The notes below the pieces were generated by a model. It did not search any database. It saw only the letters and a program-made list of their open reading frames with translations, and was not told the DNA's origin. The position numbers were made by a program, and so were the translations under genes. A DNA stretch of 64,000 nucleotides, taken from assembly GCF_002632825.1 (NCBI RefSeq), contig NZ_NJAJ01000005.1:113054-177053 (forward strand), written 5' to 3'. Positions 19,843-28,778 of this stretch are shown here, piece by piece (the first letter of the stretch is position 1; every line of letters starts with the position of its first letter). This stretch comes from Xenorhabdus stockiae. Its GTDB lineage: Bacteria; Pseudomonadota; Gammaproteobacteria; Enterobacterales; Enterobacteriaceae.

Positions 19843-20889
19843 ATGTACAAAACAGATGAGCTACGAACCCGCTCTATTGATAAGCTGATAACACCTAAAA
19901 CCCTTTCTGAACAGTATCCGATATCAGAAAAAATACGCCAAAATGTGACGCTGTCACGAAAACGCATTGAAGCCATTCTCAACGGTAACGATCAACGTTT
20001 ACTGGTTATTATCGGTCCCTGCTCTATTCACGATACCGATGCTGCCCTTGATTATGCATCACGCCTGCAAGTATTGCGTGAAAAATATCAGCATAGTCTG
20101 GAAATCGTAATGAGAACCTACTTCGAGAAACCGCGGACTGTTGTCGGCTGGAAAGGATTAATTTCAGACCCTATGCTGGACGGTTCCTGTCAGGTCAATA
20201 AAGGGATCTCACTTGCACGTAATTTATTAATAAATATCAACGAATTGGGAATGCCTACCGCGACAGAATTTCTGGATATGGTGACCGGGCAGTATATTGC
20301 GGATTTAATTAGCTGGGGTGCTATTGGTGCAAGAACAACTGAAAGCCAAATCCATCGGGAAATGGCTTCCGCCCTCTCGTGCCCTGTCGGATTTAAAAAC
20401 GGTACTGACGGCAATACTCATATTGCGATTGATGCAATACGTGCAGCAAGTGCCAGACATACGTTCCTGTCACCGGATAAAGACGGGCAGATGACAATTT
20501 ACCAAACCAGCGGAAATCCCTACGGGCACGTTATCATGCGTGGCGGAAAAAAACCTAATTACTACGCTGAAGATATTACTGCAACCTGTCAGAAACTGCG
20601 TGAATTCCGCTTACCGGAAAGGTTAGTCATTGATTGCAGCCACAGTAACTGCCAGAAAATCCACCGTCGGCAACTGGATGTCGCCAGAGATATCAGCCAG
20701 CAGATTAATTCTGGTTCAACAGCCATCGCTGGAGTTATGGCGGAAAGTTTTTTAGTCGAAGGTTCCCAAAAAATCATGTTGGGAGAACCGCTGACCTATG
20801 GACAATCGATTACTGACCCATGCCTTAGCTGGCAGGATACAGAAGAATTCCTTCATATACTGGCCGAAGCAGCTAAAAAACGTTGCTGA
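19843..20889 (+). CDS. aroH: 3-deoxy-7-phosphoheptulonate synthase (DAHP synthase), AroH type
   Basis: A 348-residue class I DAHP synthase, which condenses phosphoenolpyruvate and erythrose 4-phosphate as the first step of the shikimate pathway. It has VIIGPCSIHD, MRTYFEKPRTVVGWKGLI, GARTTESQIHREMASAL, NGTDGNTHIAIDAI and the C-terminal GVMAESFLVEG. Whole-length similarity and the position after ppsR match E. coli aroH, the tryptophan-sensitive isozyme. Feedback specificity is inferred from orthology. I did not find a recognisable TrpR operator in the 160 bases upstream. Its PEP substrate links it to ppsA next door. Confidence 0.92.
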   Translation: MYKTDELRTRSIDKLITPKTLSEQYPISEKIRQNVTLSRKRIEAILNGNDQRLLVIIGPCSIHDTDAALDYASRLQVLREKYQHSLEIVMRTYFEKPRTVVGWKGLISDPMLDGSCQVNKGISLARNLLININELGMPTATEFLDMVTGQYIADLISWGAIGARTTESQIHREMASALSCPVGFKNGTDGNTHIAIDAIRAASARHTFLSPDKDGQMTIYQTSGNPYGHVIMRGGKKPNYYAEDITATCQKLREFRLPERLVIDCSHSNCQKIHRRQLDVARDISQQINSGSTAIAGVMAESFLVEGSQKIMLGEPLTYGQSITDPCLSWQDTEEFLHILAEAAKKRC

Positions 20890-21016
20890 ATACCTCTTCT
20901 TTAGTATCTATTTTTGGCTTCTGTGCATAATGGAAGCCATAACCTGTTAAAAAGTCCTTAGATTACCCATTCTTCCTTATATAAAAAATAGCTTGAAGTT
21001 AATCATCATAGAAACG

Positions 21017-21045
21017 ATAATTATTCTCAATATTAGAATAATTAT
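21017..21045 (+). promoter_or_regulatory. Fur-type operator upstream of hemR
   Basis: A perfect 11-bp inverted repeat, ATAATTATTCT and AGAATAATTAT, around a CAATATT spacer. The arms overlap the 6-mer units (GATAAT/ATTATC-like) of a Fur box. It lies about 215 bases before the hemR start. The rest of this gap after aroH holds only a 34-codon open frame (21060-21164) that I do not recognise. The hemP gene that usually precedes hemR is not seen. Confidence 0.65.
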
Positions 21046-21259
21046 TGTTCATATTGGCTATGAAAATACTAACTGACTACCCGTACTACCACATTACCCC
21101 TTTGCAACAGCAGATCCTTTTGGCATTACATCGTGGTTCAACCTTAAACAAAATCTTATTTTGACTTAATCATAATCCTGAAAATAAGGCATATTCATGT
21201 CATGGGATTAAAACCACTCGTATGTTTTAAAACACCATTAAATCATGGAGATAACTTGC

Positions 21260-23332
21260 ATGTCCCGGATTCAACCACCAAACCTGAAATTGTCTGCATT
21301 AAGTATTGTTATTTTAACAGGGTTGTCTTCTGCTCACGCAGCCAGCATTCCAACTGACAAAAAAGACACAACCGAAAAAAGTAAGCATAAAGATACGATA
21401 ACGGTTTATGCCACAGGCAATCAGCGTGACAGTTTTGAAGCTCCAATGATGGTAACAGTTGTTGAAGGGAATTCAGCCAGCAGCAAAGTTGCAGGTAATG
21501 CTAACGACTTACTGCGTAAAATCCCCGGGATTAATGCCGCTGATTACGGGCGCGCTAATGGGCAAGATATCAGCCTGCGTGGTTACTCCCAAAAAGGGGT
21601 TTTAATGCTGGTTGACGGTGTTCGTCAGGGAACTGATACCGGGCATATTAATGGTGTTTTTCTCGACCCAGCGTTGATTAAACAGGTTGAAATCGTTCGT
21701 GGCCCATCCGCCCTGCTCTACGGTAGTGGTGCATTAGGTGGTGTGATTGCCTATCAAACAGTCGATGCAGCAGATCTCTTGCAGGAAGGGCAAAATAGCG
21801 GTTTTCGTGTTTTCAGCCGTGCGGGAACAGGAGATCACAGTTGGGGGCTTGGCGCTGCTACTTTTGGCAAAACTGAGAATCTTGATGGCCTGTTTACTTT
21901 CAGTACCCGCGATGTTGGCAATATTCGCTATGGCGGTGGTGTAAAAGGTCGAAACGATGAAAACATCGGCAATGTGATGGCGAAAGGCACATGGAAAATT
22001 GATGATATCCAGTCAATTGGTGGTGAATTGCGTTATTACCACAACAAAGCCCACGAACCAAAAGATCCACAGGATATTAATGACCATAGCGATAACGTCT
22101 TGGCAGATCGCACAACAGCACAACGTGATATTCAGCTGACTTATAAACTGAATCCGTCGAGCTATGACTGGCTGGATCTGAGAAATGATATTTATTATTC
22201 CGATATCGCCATCAATACCAAAACGAAAGAAAAAGGCTTTGAAGGCCGCAGACAAGAAACTTTTGGTATAAAACTGGAAAACCGTTCTCATTTGAGTGCT
22301 ATTCCTTTTGCTGCTCATCAATTTACTTATGGCACTGAAGTTTATAAACAGAGACAAAAACCAAGCAGCGATAATCTTAATGGCTTTCCAAAAGCAGATA
22401 TCCGTTTCGCATCCGGCTGGGTACAGGATGAAATAACTATTCGTGATCTGCCCGTTTCAGTTGTCGTTGGTACGCGCTATGACAACTACAAGGCTTCAAG
22501 CGATAACAAAAACAATAAGTATAAAGATATCAGTGCCGACAAATGGTCATCAAAAGGCGCTATCAGCATTACTCCTACAGATTGGTCGATGCTGTTTGCT
22601 TCCTATTCTCAGGCATTCCGTTCTCCGACCATGGGAGAAATGTATAACGACTCTAAGCATTTCTCTATAAATAAAAAAACAGAAAGGGGCTCTTTCACCC
22701 TAACAAATTACTGGAAACCTAATCCTAATCTTCGCCCTGAAAGCAATGAAACTCAGGAATTTGGGTTTGGGTTACGTTTCGATGATTTATTGCTTTCCAA
22801 CGATGGCCTGAAATTCAAAGCAAGTTATTTTGATACCAAAGCAAAAGATTATATTTCTACCACTGTCACTCCTGATATGAGGTTTACAACATCAATCAAT
22901 ATTCCTAACGCCAAAATCTGGGGTTGGGATGTTTCAATGAATTATGGCACTGACTGGTTCTCGTGGGATCTGGCTTATAACCGCACCACAGGTAAAGATG
23001 GACAAACTGGCAAATCTATTGATGAGCTCAACCCGGATACCGTAACCAGTACATTAGATATCCCTCTTTCTGATACCGGCGTATCTATTGGCTGGGTAGG
23101 CAAATTCACTAGCCAGACTAATTTTAAAGATAAAAATGGGAAGAAAAATGCTTTCCAACAGTCAGGTTACGGCGTCAATGATTTCTATATCAGCTACCAC
23201 GGCGAAAACCAGCTAAAAGGTATCACAACTTCTGTCGTGCTCGGCAACGCTTTTGATAAGCAATATTACTCAACATTGGGTGCTCCACAGAGTGGCCGTA
23301 ATGCCAAACTGTTCATCAGCTACCAATGGTAA
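21260..23332 (+). CDS. hemR: TonB-dependent outer-membrane heme receptor HemR/HmuR
   Basis: A 690-residue receptor with a signal peptide (about 1-29, ending SSAHA). The plug domain follows (about 50-165), with ISLRGYSQKGVLMLVDGVRQG and VEIVRGPSALLYGSGALGG. The rest is a 22-strand barrel ending in the aromatic residue FISYQW. The heme-receptor motifs appear as AFRSPTMGEMYNDSKHF (usually FRAP) and NPNLRPE. It matches Yersinia HemR throughout. I chose ATG 21260 because GGAG lies nine bases upstream; an in-frame ATG at 21245 would add five residues before the signal peptide. It opens the hemR-hmuSTUV operon behind a Fur-type site. Confidence 0.93.
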   Translation: MSRIQPPNLKLSALSIVILTGLSSAHAASIPTDKKDTTEKSKHKDTITVYATGNQRDSFEAPMMVTVVEGNSASSKVAGNANDLLRKIPGINAADYGRANGQDISLRGYSQKGVLMLVDGVRQGTDTGHINGVFLDPALIKQVEIVRGPSALLYGSGALGGVIAYQTVDAADLLQEGQNSGFRVFSRAGTGDHSWGLGAATFGKTENLDGLFTFSTRDVGNIRYGGGVKGRNDENIGNVMAKGTWKIDDIQSIGGELRYYHNKAHEPKDPQDINDHSDNVLADRTTAQRDIQLTYKLNPSSYDWLDLRNDIYYSDIAINTKTKEKGFEGRRQETFGIKLENRSHLSAIPFAAHQFTYGTEVYKQRQKPSSDNLNGFPKADIRFASGWVQDEITIRDLPVSVVVGTRYDNYKASSDNKNNKYKDISADKWSSKGAISITPTDWSMLFASYSQAFRSPTMGEMYNDSKHFSINKKTERGSFTLTNYWKPNPNLRPESNETQEFGFGLRFDDLLLSNDGLKFKASYFDTKAKDYISTTVTPDMRFTTSINIPNAKIWGWDVSMNYGTDWFSWDLAYNRTTGKDGQTGKSIDELNPDTVTSTLDIPLSDTGVSIGWVGKFTSQTNFKDKNGKKNAFQQSGYGVNDFYISYHGENQLKGITTSVVLGNAFDKQYYSTLGAPQSGRNAKLFISYQW

Positions 23333-23387
23333 ATAATAAAAGTACTATTTTTAAACTATACCCCATTTTTTTAAGGAGCTAGCAACT

Positions 23388-24461
23388 GTGAATCAGTCAC
23401 TTTATGAACGTTACCAACAGGCAAAAGCAGATAATAAAGCCAAATATGCACGCGATCTGGCGGCTTATCTTAATGTCAGTGAAGGAGAATTACTGCACAG
23501 TCGTGTCGGTATCGACGCGAAACGTCTGAACGTTGATGCTCCTACTCTGCTGCAAGAACTGGCAACTGTTGGTGAAACCAAAGCCATTACCCGTAATGAC
23601 TTCGCAGTTCATGAGCAGGTTGGTCGTTACGAAAATACCAAGTTCAGCGAACATGTTGGCTTGATCCTCAATCCACGTGAACTTGATTTGCGTGTATTTT
23701 TCGATCACTGGAGCAGTGTTTTCTATCTGGTAGAACCAGCAAAGAACGGTCTGCGTCACAGCGTTCAGTTCTTTGATCGTCAGGGTGATGCGTTGCACAA
23801 AGTGTACACCACCTCTAATACAGATATGGCTGCATGGGAAGCACTGATTGAAAAATACCAGACAGAAGAAAACCCTGCTCTGGAAGTTCAACCGGCAAAA
23901 GCCCCTGAATATGCAGAAATGACTGAACAGCTGAAAGTGCAGTTGGATGAAGAATGGCGTGCAATGACTGACGTTCACCAGTTCTTCATTATGATGAGCC
24001 GTCATAATCTGAACCGTCAGCAAATCTTCAATGCTGTCAAAGATGATCTGGCTTATCGTGTAGATAACTCCGCTCTGACTCAGATCCTTGAAGTTGCACA
24101 CAAAGATCAAAATGAAATTATGATCTTCGTCGGCAACCGCGGTTGTATCCAGATTTTTACTGGTAAACTGGAGCGCTTGATGCCTTATCAGGAAGAAAAC
24201 TCTTCCCAGAAGTGGGCTAACATTTTTAATCGCAATTTCACATTGCATCTGATTGAAAGTGCTATCGCTGAAAGCTGGATCACACGTAAGCCAACAACAG
24301 ATGGTTTCGTCACCAGCCTTGAGTTGTTTGATGCTGAAGGTAACCAAATCGCCCAATTGTATGGTCAGCGTACTGAAGGTACTCCTGAGCAGGCACAATG
24401 GCGTGATCAGGTTGCCGCTCTGCCTAAACTGCAACCAGAAAAGGAAAATTGTGTAGCATGA
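23388..24461 (+). CDS. hmuS: Hemin degrading/transfer protein HmuS
   Basis: A 357-residue cytoplasmic protein with two structurally repeated HemS-type halves. It starts with GTG at 23388, with AAGGAG nine bases upstream. It has YERYQQAKADNKAKYARDLA at the N-terminus and GNRGCIQIFTGKL and NLHLIESAIAESW-type motifs (here NFTLHLIESAIAESWI) in the second half. Members bind heme after import and release iron or hand heme on. It overlaps hmuT by four bases (ATGA), so the operon is coupled. On its opposite strand there is a long open frame that I treat as an artefact. Confidence 0.93.
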   Translation: MNQSLYERYQQAKADNKAKYARDLAAYLNVSEGELLHSRVGIDAKRLNVDAPTLLQELATVGETKAITRNDFAVHEQVGRYENTKFSEHVGLILNPRELDLRVFFDHWSSVFYLVEPAKNGLRHSVQFFDRQGDALHKVYTTSNTDMAAWEALIEKYQTEENPALEVQPAKAPEYAEMTEQLKVQLDEEWRAMTDVHQFFIMMSRHNLNRQQIFNAVKDDLAYRVDNSALTQILEVAHKDQNEIMIFVGNRGCIQIFTGKLERLMPYQEENSSQKWANIFNRNFTLHLIESAIAESWITRKPTTDGFVTSLELFDAEGNQIAQLYGQRTEGTPEQAQWRDQVAALPKLQPEKENCVA

Positions 24462-25276
24462 AAAAGTGGCTTCTAACATTTATGCTTACCATCTCTGCCA
24501 GTGCGTTCTCTGCTGAACGTATTGTCACAATCGGTGGTGATGTGTCTGAAATTGTTTTTGCACTGGGTGAAGGGCAGCATGTTGTTGCCAGAGACAGTAC
24601 CAGCAAAAATCCTCAGGAAATACTTTCAATTCCTGATGTGGGATATATGCGCATGCTGAGCTCAGAAGGCGTTCTGTCTATGCGTCCATCACTGGTGCTC
24701 GCAAGCGAACTGGCTCAACCTTCTCTGGCACTCAAGCAAATCGAAGATTCCGGTGTAAAAGTCATTAAAGTGACAAGCAAAGCCTCGTTAGAAGCCGTTC
24801 CTGAAAAAATTAAGACCGTCGCTAAGGCGGTCAAACAGGAAAAACGTGGTGAAGAGCTGATCACTCAATATCAGCAACAGCTGGCTACAATCACCACGTC
24901 AGAGATCCCAACAAAAGTCATGTTTGTCATGAGTCACGGCGGGATCATGCCAATGGCTGCCGGTCAGAAAACAGCAGCAGATCAGATTATTCACGCCATT
25001 GGTGCTCAAAATGCCATGCAGGGATTCAATGGATACCGTCCTCTGTCTCAGGAAGGTGTTATCGCCAGCCAACCTGACTTGCTGCTTATCAGTACCGATG
25101 GGCTAAAAACTTTGGGTGGAATGGATAAACTGTGGCAACTTCCGGGGATAAGTTTCACGCCCGCTGGCAAGAAAAAACAGGTCGTCGTTGTGGATGAAAT
25201 GGGCCTGCTCGGATTCGGTATCGAGACACCCGCTGTCATGAAAAAAGTCCGTGAGGCTGCGGAGAAAGTGCAATGA
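24458..25276 (+). CDS. hmuT: Periplasmic hemin-binding protein HmuT
   Basis: A 272-residue class III (helical-backbone) periplasmic binding protein with a signal peptide of about 20 residues (MKKWLLTFMLTISASAFSAE). It has RIVTIGGDVSEIVFALGEG, then DVGYMRMLSSEGVLSMRPSLVLAS, and ends with a GFGIETPAVM region. It matches Yersinia HmuT. It delivers heme to the HmuUV permease. The start ATG overlaps the hmuS stop in ATGA, and its own stop overlaps hmuU in the same way. Confidence 0.92.
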   Translation: MKKWLLTFMLTISASAFSAERIVTIGGDVSEIVFALGEGQHVVARDSTSKNPQEILSIPDVGYMRMLSSEGVLSMRPSLVLASELAQPSLALKQIEDSGVKVIKVTSKASLEAVPEKIKTVAKAVKQEKRGEELITQYQQQLATITTSEIPTKVMFVMSHGGIMPMAAGQKTAADQIIHAIGAQNAMQGFNGYRPLSQEGVIASQPDLLLISTDGLKTLGGMDKLWQLPGISFTPAGKKKQVVVVDEMGLLGFGIETPAVMKKVREAAEKVQ

Positions 25277-26274
25277 GTCGTTCTCAATCCCCCAGCCTTG
25301 GCTTGATGTTACTGACTGTATTGCTGTTTATTCTGGCAATCAGCTCAGCCAACATGGGGGCATTGCCTCTTTCTTTTAAAACGCTGTGGGAGTCCTCTTT
25401 GGAGGACCCACACTGGCAAATTTGGTTAAATATTCGCCTCCCGCGCATTTTGCTGGCTATTCTGGTTGGAAGTGCACTGGCTATGTCTGGAGCTGTCATG
25501 CAAGGGCTATTCCGCAACCCGCTTGCAGATTCCGGGCTATTAGGTATAAGCAGTGGGGCGGCACTGACGGTGGCATTGACTATTGTTGTGCCTCTTTCCT
25601 TACCTGCGGGTATTGCATTATACGCCCATATCATTGCTGCTTTTATCGGCAGTTTACTGGTTTCATTCCTGATATTTTCACTCAATAAATACAACCACGG
25701 CAATATGTCAAAATTGCTGCTTGCCGGTATTGCCATCAATACCCTGTGCGCATCGTTTATCGGTGTATTGAGCTATATCAGTGATGATCAGCAATTACGG
25801 CAATTCACCATTTGGATGATGGGCTCATTAAACCAGATTGAATGGCCAACACTGATTATTGCCGCTTCTATTATTATTCCTGTTTGCCTACTGACACTCA
25901 GCCAGTCACGAAAACTGAATCTCCTCCAGTTAGGAGACGAAGAAGCACACTATTTAGGCATTAATGTTCAACGGACTAAGTTTCAGTTACTACTACTGAG
26001 TGCCCTACTGATTGGCTGCGCTGTGGCATTGAGCGGTGTTATCGGTTTTATCGGTCTTGTCATTCCTCATCTTGTCAGGTTGCGCTTTGGTGGAGATCAC
26101 TCTTGGTTACTGCCAATATCCGCATTGGGTGGAGCATGCCTGTTATTAACTGCGGATACATTAGCCAGAACGCTAGTGGCTCCCGCTGAAATGCCGGTCG
26201 GTCTTATCACTGGTTTAATCGGTGCGCCTTACTTTTTATGGTTGATTCTTAAACCATCAGGAGGCCGTTTGTAA
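25273..26274 (+). CDS. hmuU: Hemin ABC transporter permease HmuU
   Basis: A 333-residue FecCD/BtuC-type permease with about ten transmembrane segments. It has the family signatures [42 protein letters not shown] in the N-terminal third, and [19 protein letters not shown] with [22 protein letters not shown] at the end. It forms a homodimer with two HmuV subunits in the inner membrane. It starts in a four-base overlap with hmuT and ends in a one-base overlap (TAATG) with hmuV. Confidence 0.93.
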   Translation: MSRSQSPSLGLMLLTVLLFILAISSANMGALPLSFKTLWESSLEDPHWQIWLNIRLPRILLAILVGSALAMSGAVMQGLFRNPLADSGLLGISSGAALTVALTIVVPLSLPAGIALYAHIIAAFIGSLLVSFLIFSLNKYNHGNMSKLLLAGIAINTLCASFIGVLSYISDDQQLRQFTIWMMGSLNQIEWPTLIIAASIIIPVCLLTLSQSRKLNLLQLGDEEAHYLGINVQRTKFQLLLLSALLIGCAVALSGVIGFIGLVIPHLVRLRFGGDHSWLLPISALGGACLLLTADTLARTLVAPAEMPVGLITGLIGAPYFLWLILKPSGGRL

Positions 26275-27068
26275 TGGAGCCAATAATGCAAAAAAGTTTG
26301 CTCGAAGCTAAAAACCTGAACTATTTTATCGGGCAACGCCAAATTATCAAGGATGTGTCCCTTTCTCTTAATCAGGGGGAAGTTGTTGCAATTATTGGGC
26401 CTAACGGCGCAGGTAAATCCACTCTGTTACGGCTGTTAACAGGTTATGTTTCGCCAGCCAGTGGTGAGTGCCTGTTACAGGGCACTTCCCTTGCTGACTG
26501 GGAACCGCAAAAACTCGCTCGTATTCGCGCAGTAATGCGGCAATATAGCTCGCTTTCCTTTCCTTTTAGTGTTGAAGAAATCATTGCGATGGGGCGTGTT
26601 CCTCATGAAAGCACCCATAAGAAAACGGCTATCAATGAAGCGATTGCATTGACCGAATGTGAAGAGCTGAAACATCGTAATTACCAACAGCTATCCGGAG
26701 GAGAACAGCAACGGGTTCAATTGGCCAGAACATTGGCTCAGCTCTGGCACCCAGAGCCTACTGGGTCTTGCTTGTTTTTGGATGAGCCAACATCAGCACT
26801 GGATCTTTACCACCAGCAGCACACATTACGGCTTGTTCATAACCTTACCCGGCAGCGCCCTCTGGCTGTCTGTTGTGTATTGCATGATCTGAACCTGGCT
26901 GCACTCTACGCAGACAAAATTCTTCTGTTACATAAAGGAGAATTAGTCGCCTCAGGTACACCGCAAGATGTTCTGCGTGATGATATTCTTAAACAATGGT
27001 ATCGGGCTGATTTAGGCGTTATGCAACATCCTGAAACTCATCAGCCACAGATTTATCTCCGTCAATAG
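26274..27068 (+). CDS. hmuV: Hemin ABC transporter ATPase HmuV
   Basis: A 264-residue ATP-binding subunit with Walker [12 protein letters not shown], the Q-loop region [14 protein letters not shown], the signature [13 protein letters not shown], Walker [13 protein letters not shown] and the H-loop [13 protein letters not shown]. It matches Yersinia HmuV, including the C-terminal PQIYLRQ. I prefer ATG 26274, which overlaps the hmuU stop and has AGGAGG nine bases before it. ATG 26286, behind GGAG, is a plausible second start. It powers heme import and closes the operon; a 14-bp imperfect hairpin follows. Confidence 0.93.
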   Translation: MEPIMQKSLLEAKNLNYFIGQRQIIKDVSLSLNQGEVVAIIGPNGAGKSTLLRLLTGYVSPASGECLLQGTSLADWEPQKLARIRAVMRQYSSLSFPFSVEEIIAMGRVPHESTHKKTAINEAIALTECEELKHRNYQQLSGGEQQRVQLARTLAQLWHPEPTGSCLFLDEPTSALDLYHQQHTLRLVHNLTRQRPLAVCCVLHDLNLAALYADKILLLHKGELVASGTPQDVLRDDILKQWYRADLGVMQHPETHQPQIYLRQ

Positions 27069-27083
27069 TCTATTCCCTTTCTA

Positions 27084-27119
27084 GAGGCAACTTTTGCAAA
27101 TTTCAGCAAAACTTGCCTC
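27084..27119 (+). terminator. Hairpin after hmuV
   Basis: A 14-bp stem (GAGGCAACTTTTGC / GCAAAACTTGCCTC) with one C-C mismatch and an eight-base loop, 15 bases after the hmuV stop. It has no T run, so it may act as a 3'-end stabiliser or a Rho-assisted terminator. Confidence 0.6.
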
Positions 27120-27154
27120 AATAATCGCATCGGATATGCAATATCAGAGAAGAA

Positions 27155-27772
27155 TTACTTCATATCCATCAGCCGTTGCTTACGGGCCGATGGTAGATAC
27201 CAAAATATCGCTATCAGGCATAAAGCATAACCCAACATTTCACAGCCTTCTTCCACCATATTTTTGACTGCTCGATTAAAATGCTCATCCATCAACTCCT
27301 GCCAAAGTGCCCCCATACCAAACAAGCGGGAAAATACTAATACGCATAAAAGCCCGCAGATCATCATTGAATAACTTTGATGACGGGTGAAATGCACAAG
27401 CCCAGTAAGAGTTTTAGAACCCTGCATGACCGCGTAACTGATACAGAGCAGAGCCAGAGGAATAGCAAACCACGCCCATGCTCCGTGGAAAATAACATCA
27501 AAATATACATCCAGTTCTCTGATTAATAGGCAACTAAAAAAGCCAGCCATCAAAATAAGCGATGCCCGTAATTTCGAATTTCTCTTTGCTTCATAAAATA
27601 GCAAAATCGCAATTATAATTAGAGAAAGCTCCTGAAAAATTTCTGTAATTGACTCTTCCTGTACATTGTTATGTAAATAATTAACATCTAAAAATAACAA
27701 ACCCGTTGTTCCCGCTATCACCAGTGCATATAAAATAAAAAACATCAATTTTTTGGCTAAAAAGATAAACAT
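27155..27772 (-). CDS. Uncharacterised integral membrane protein
   Basis: I do not recognise this 205-residue protein. It has about six hydrophobic segments: residues 8-28, 45-60, 70-86, 97-113, 135-152 and 180-195. Charged loops separate them, with the acidic-aromatic stretch LIRELDVYFDV near residue 85 and KNMVEEGCEMLGYAL near 170. Pairs of buried acidic residues before the last helix suggest a conserved functional site, but I cannot name a family. The C-terminus is basic (SARKQRLMDMK), so it is probably cytoplasmic. It is a lone minus-strand gene between the heme operon and a dispersed repeat. The start is uncertain: the ribosome-binding site is weak and an ATG nine codons in is possible. 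Confidence 0.65.
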   Translation of the reverse strand: MFIFLAKKLMFFILYALVIAGTTGLLFLDVNYLHNNVQEESITEIFQELSLIIIAILLFYEAKRNSKLRASLILMAGFFSCLLIRELDVYFDVIFHGAWAWFAIPLALLCISYAVMQGSKTLTGLVHFTRHQSYSMMICGLLCVLVFSRLFGMGALWQELMDEHFNRAVKNMVEEGCEMLGYALCLIAIFWYLPSARKQRLMDMK

Positions 27773-27830
27773 GCTAAATACCCACCAAGAAAAACAACAA
27801 ATTCAAAACCACACAAAAATCACATACCCT

Positions 27831-27995
27831 TATATACACAATGGATTTCAAGATGCATCGTGACGGCAAAGGAGAGGCAGGGATCAACCTCTCAGTAACC
27901 CCCAAAAGCATAGATAACCTATGCCTATAAAAACGGTGGCTGGGGTGAACGAGCACAGCCAACAAAGAGACAACTTGAAAGACGGAGTATATATA
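27831..27995 (+). repeat. Dispersed intergenic repeat, longer variant (about 165 bp)
   Basis: It starts TATATACACAATGGATTTCAA and ends with CAACTTGAAAGACGGAGTATATA. The two ends form an imperfect inverted repeat (TATATAC, 5-8 bases, TTTCAAG-T/A-TG). The inner blocks GACGGCAA, AGCATAGATAAC and GCCAACAAAGA match the copies at 48824 and 55524, but this copy has about 55 extra bases in the middle. A short open frame read through it on the minus strand is therefore not a gene. The rest of the gap to 28334 is AT-rich and holds only the presumed promoter of the next gene. Confidence 0.75.
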
Positions 27996-28333
27996 ACCAA
28001 AAAGCACCCAGTAATGAGTGCAGAAGCTGATTTTATCTGGTTCGGAAATATATTTTATACTTTCCATGCCCTTAAATTCCTTTCAGACAGTATCAGATAA
28101 AGTATTCGCCTCTATTTTGTCCAATATGAAAAATAGTGCTATGTGAAAACGGAAGAAAAAATATCCAGAGATATAATCAGGGATTAAATATAATTAATCC
28201 TTATTAATTTAAGATCGCACATTTTGCGTATACGCTATAAAATATATTATTAAAATGAGCCATTCCAATAATATTAATTATCATTTGTATATCACTCTTT
28301 TTTAGCACAAGCCCACATTAGTGGGAGGTATAT

Positions 28334-28699
28334 ATGTTAGAAAGTGTTATCAACGATATTGTTAAATGGTTAGAAAATCAGCTTCAACTGACTGAAGGTA
28401 TTAAAATAGATGCCATTGCCCATAAAAGTGGTTATTCAAAATGGCATTTACAACGCATTTTTAAAGAATTGAAAGGCTGTACATTGGGTCAGTATGTACG
28501 TCGGCGCCGCCTTCATGAAGCCGCCAAGTCGTTACACGAGGATGACTTGCCGATTCTGGATATTGCCCTGCAATATGGTTTCAGTTCTCAGGCTACATTT
28601 ACACGGATCTTTAAAAAGCACTTTAATACCACACCCGCTAAATTCCGAGAAAATGGCAAATTACCTGAGTTAAAGACATTCTTATTTTGCGAAGAATAA
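28334..28699 (+). CDS. MarA/SoxS/Rob-type AraC-family regulator
   Basis: A 121-residue protein consisting of little more than the two helix-turn-helix motifs of the AraC family. The first is IDAIAHKSGYSKWHLQRIFKE and the second is ILDIALQYGFSSQATFTRIFKKHF, followed by the conserved NTTPAKFRE. The pattern GYSKWHLQR is typical of SoxS, MarA, RamA, Rob and Proteus PqrA. Size and sequence suit a RamA/PqrA-like activator of efflux and stress genes. Which paralogue it is cannot be settled by eye. The start has a GGGAGG ribosome-binding site. It is single, with no effector domain, so its level is probably its signal. Confidence 0.85.
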   Translation: MLESVINDIVKWLENQLQLTEGIKIDAIAHKSGYSKWHLQRIFKELKGCTLGQYVRRRRLHEAAKSLHEDDLPILDIALQYGFSSQATFTRIFKKHFNTTPAKFRENGKLPELKTFLFCEE

Positions 28700-28778
28700 C
28701 TCACAGTCATTATCATTCTTTATGGTCAACATCCCTGTTGTTGACCTTCTTTTAGGTCTAACCTCTGCCAATTATTTC

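Noticed and set aside
21060..21164. A 34-codon frame between the Fur-type site and hemR, considered as hemP
   Set aside because: Its sequence lacks the HemP/YdiE pattern (LLG then G-X-L-I-I, RLTKxGKLxLTK-like end) and has only a weak ribosome-binding site.
23490..24479. A 329-codon open frame on the minus strand across hmuS
   Set aside because: It lies fully antisense to a conserved gene in a coupled operon and has no family features. It reflects codon usage of hmuS on the opposite strand.
27774..28067. A 97-codon minus-strand frame upstream of the unknown membrane protein
   Set aside because: More than half of it is the dispersed repeat at 27831-27995 read in one frame, so it is not a gene.
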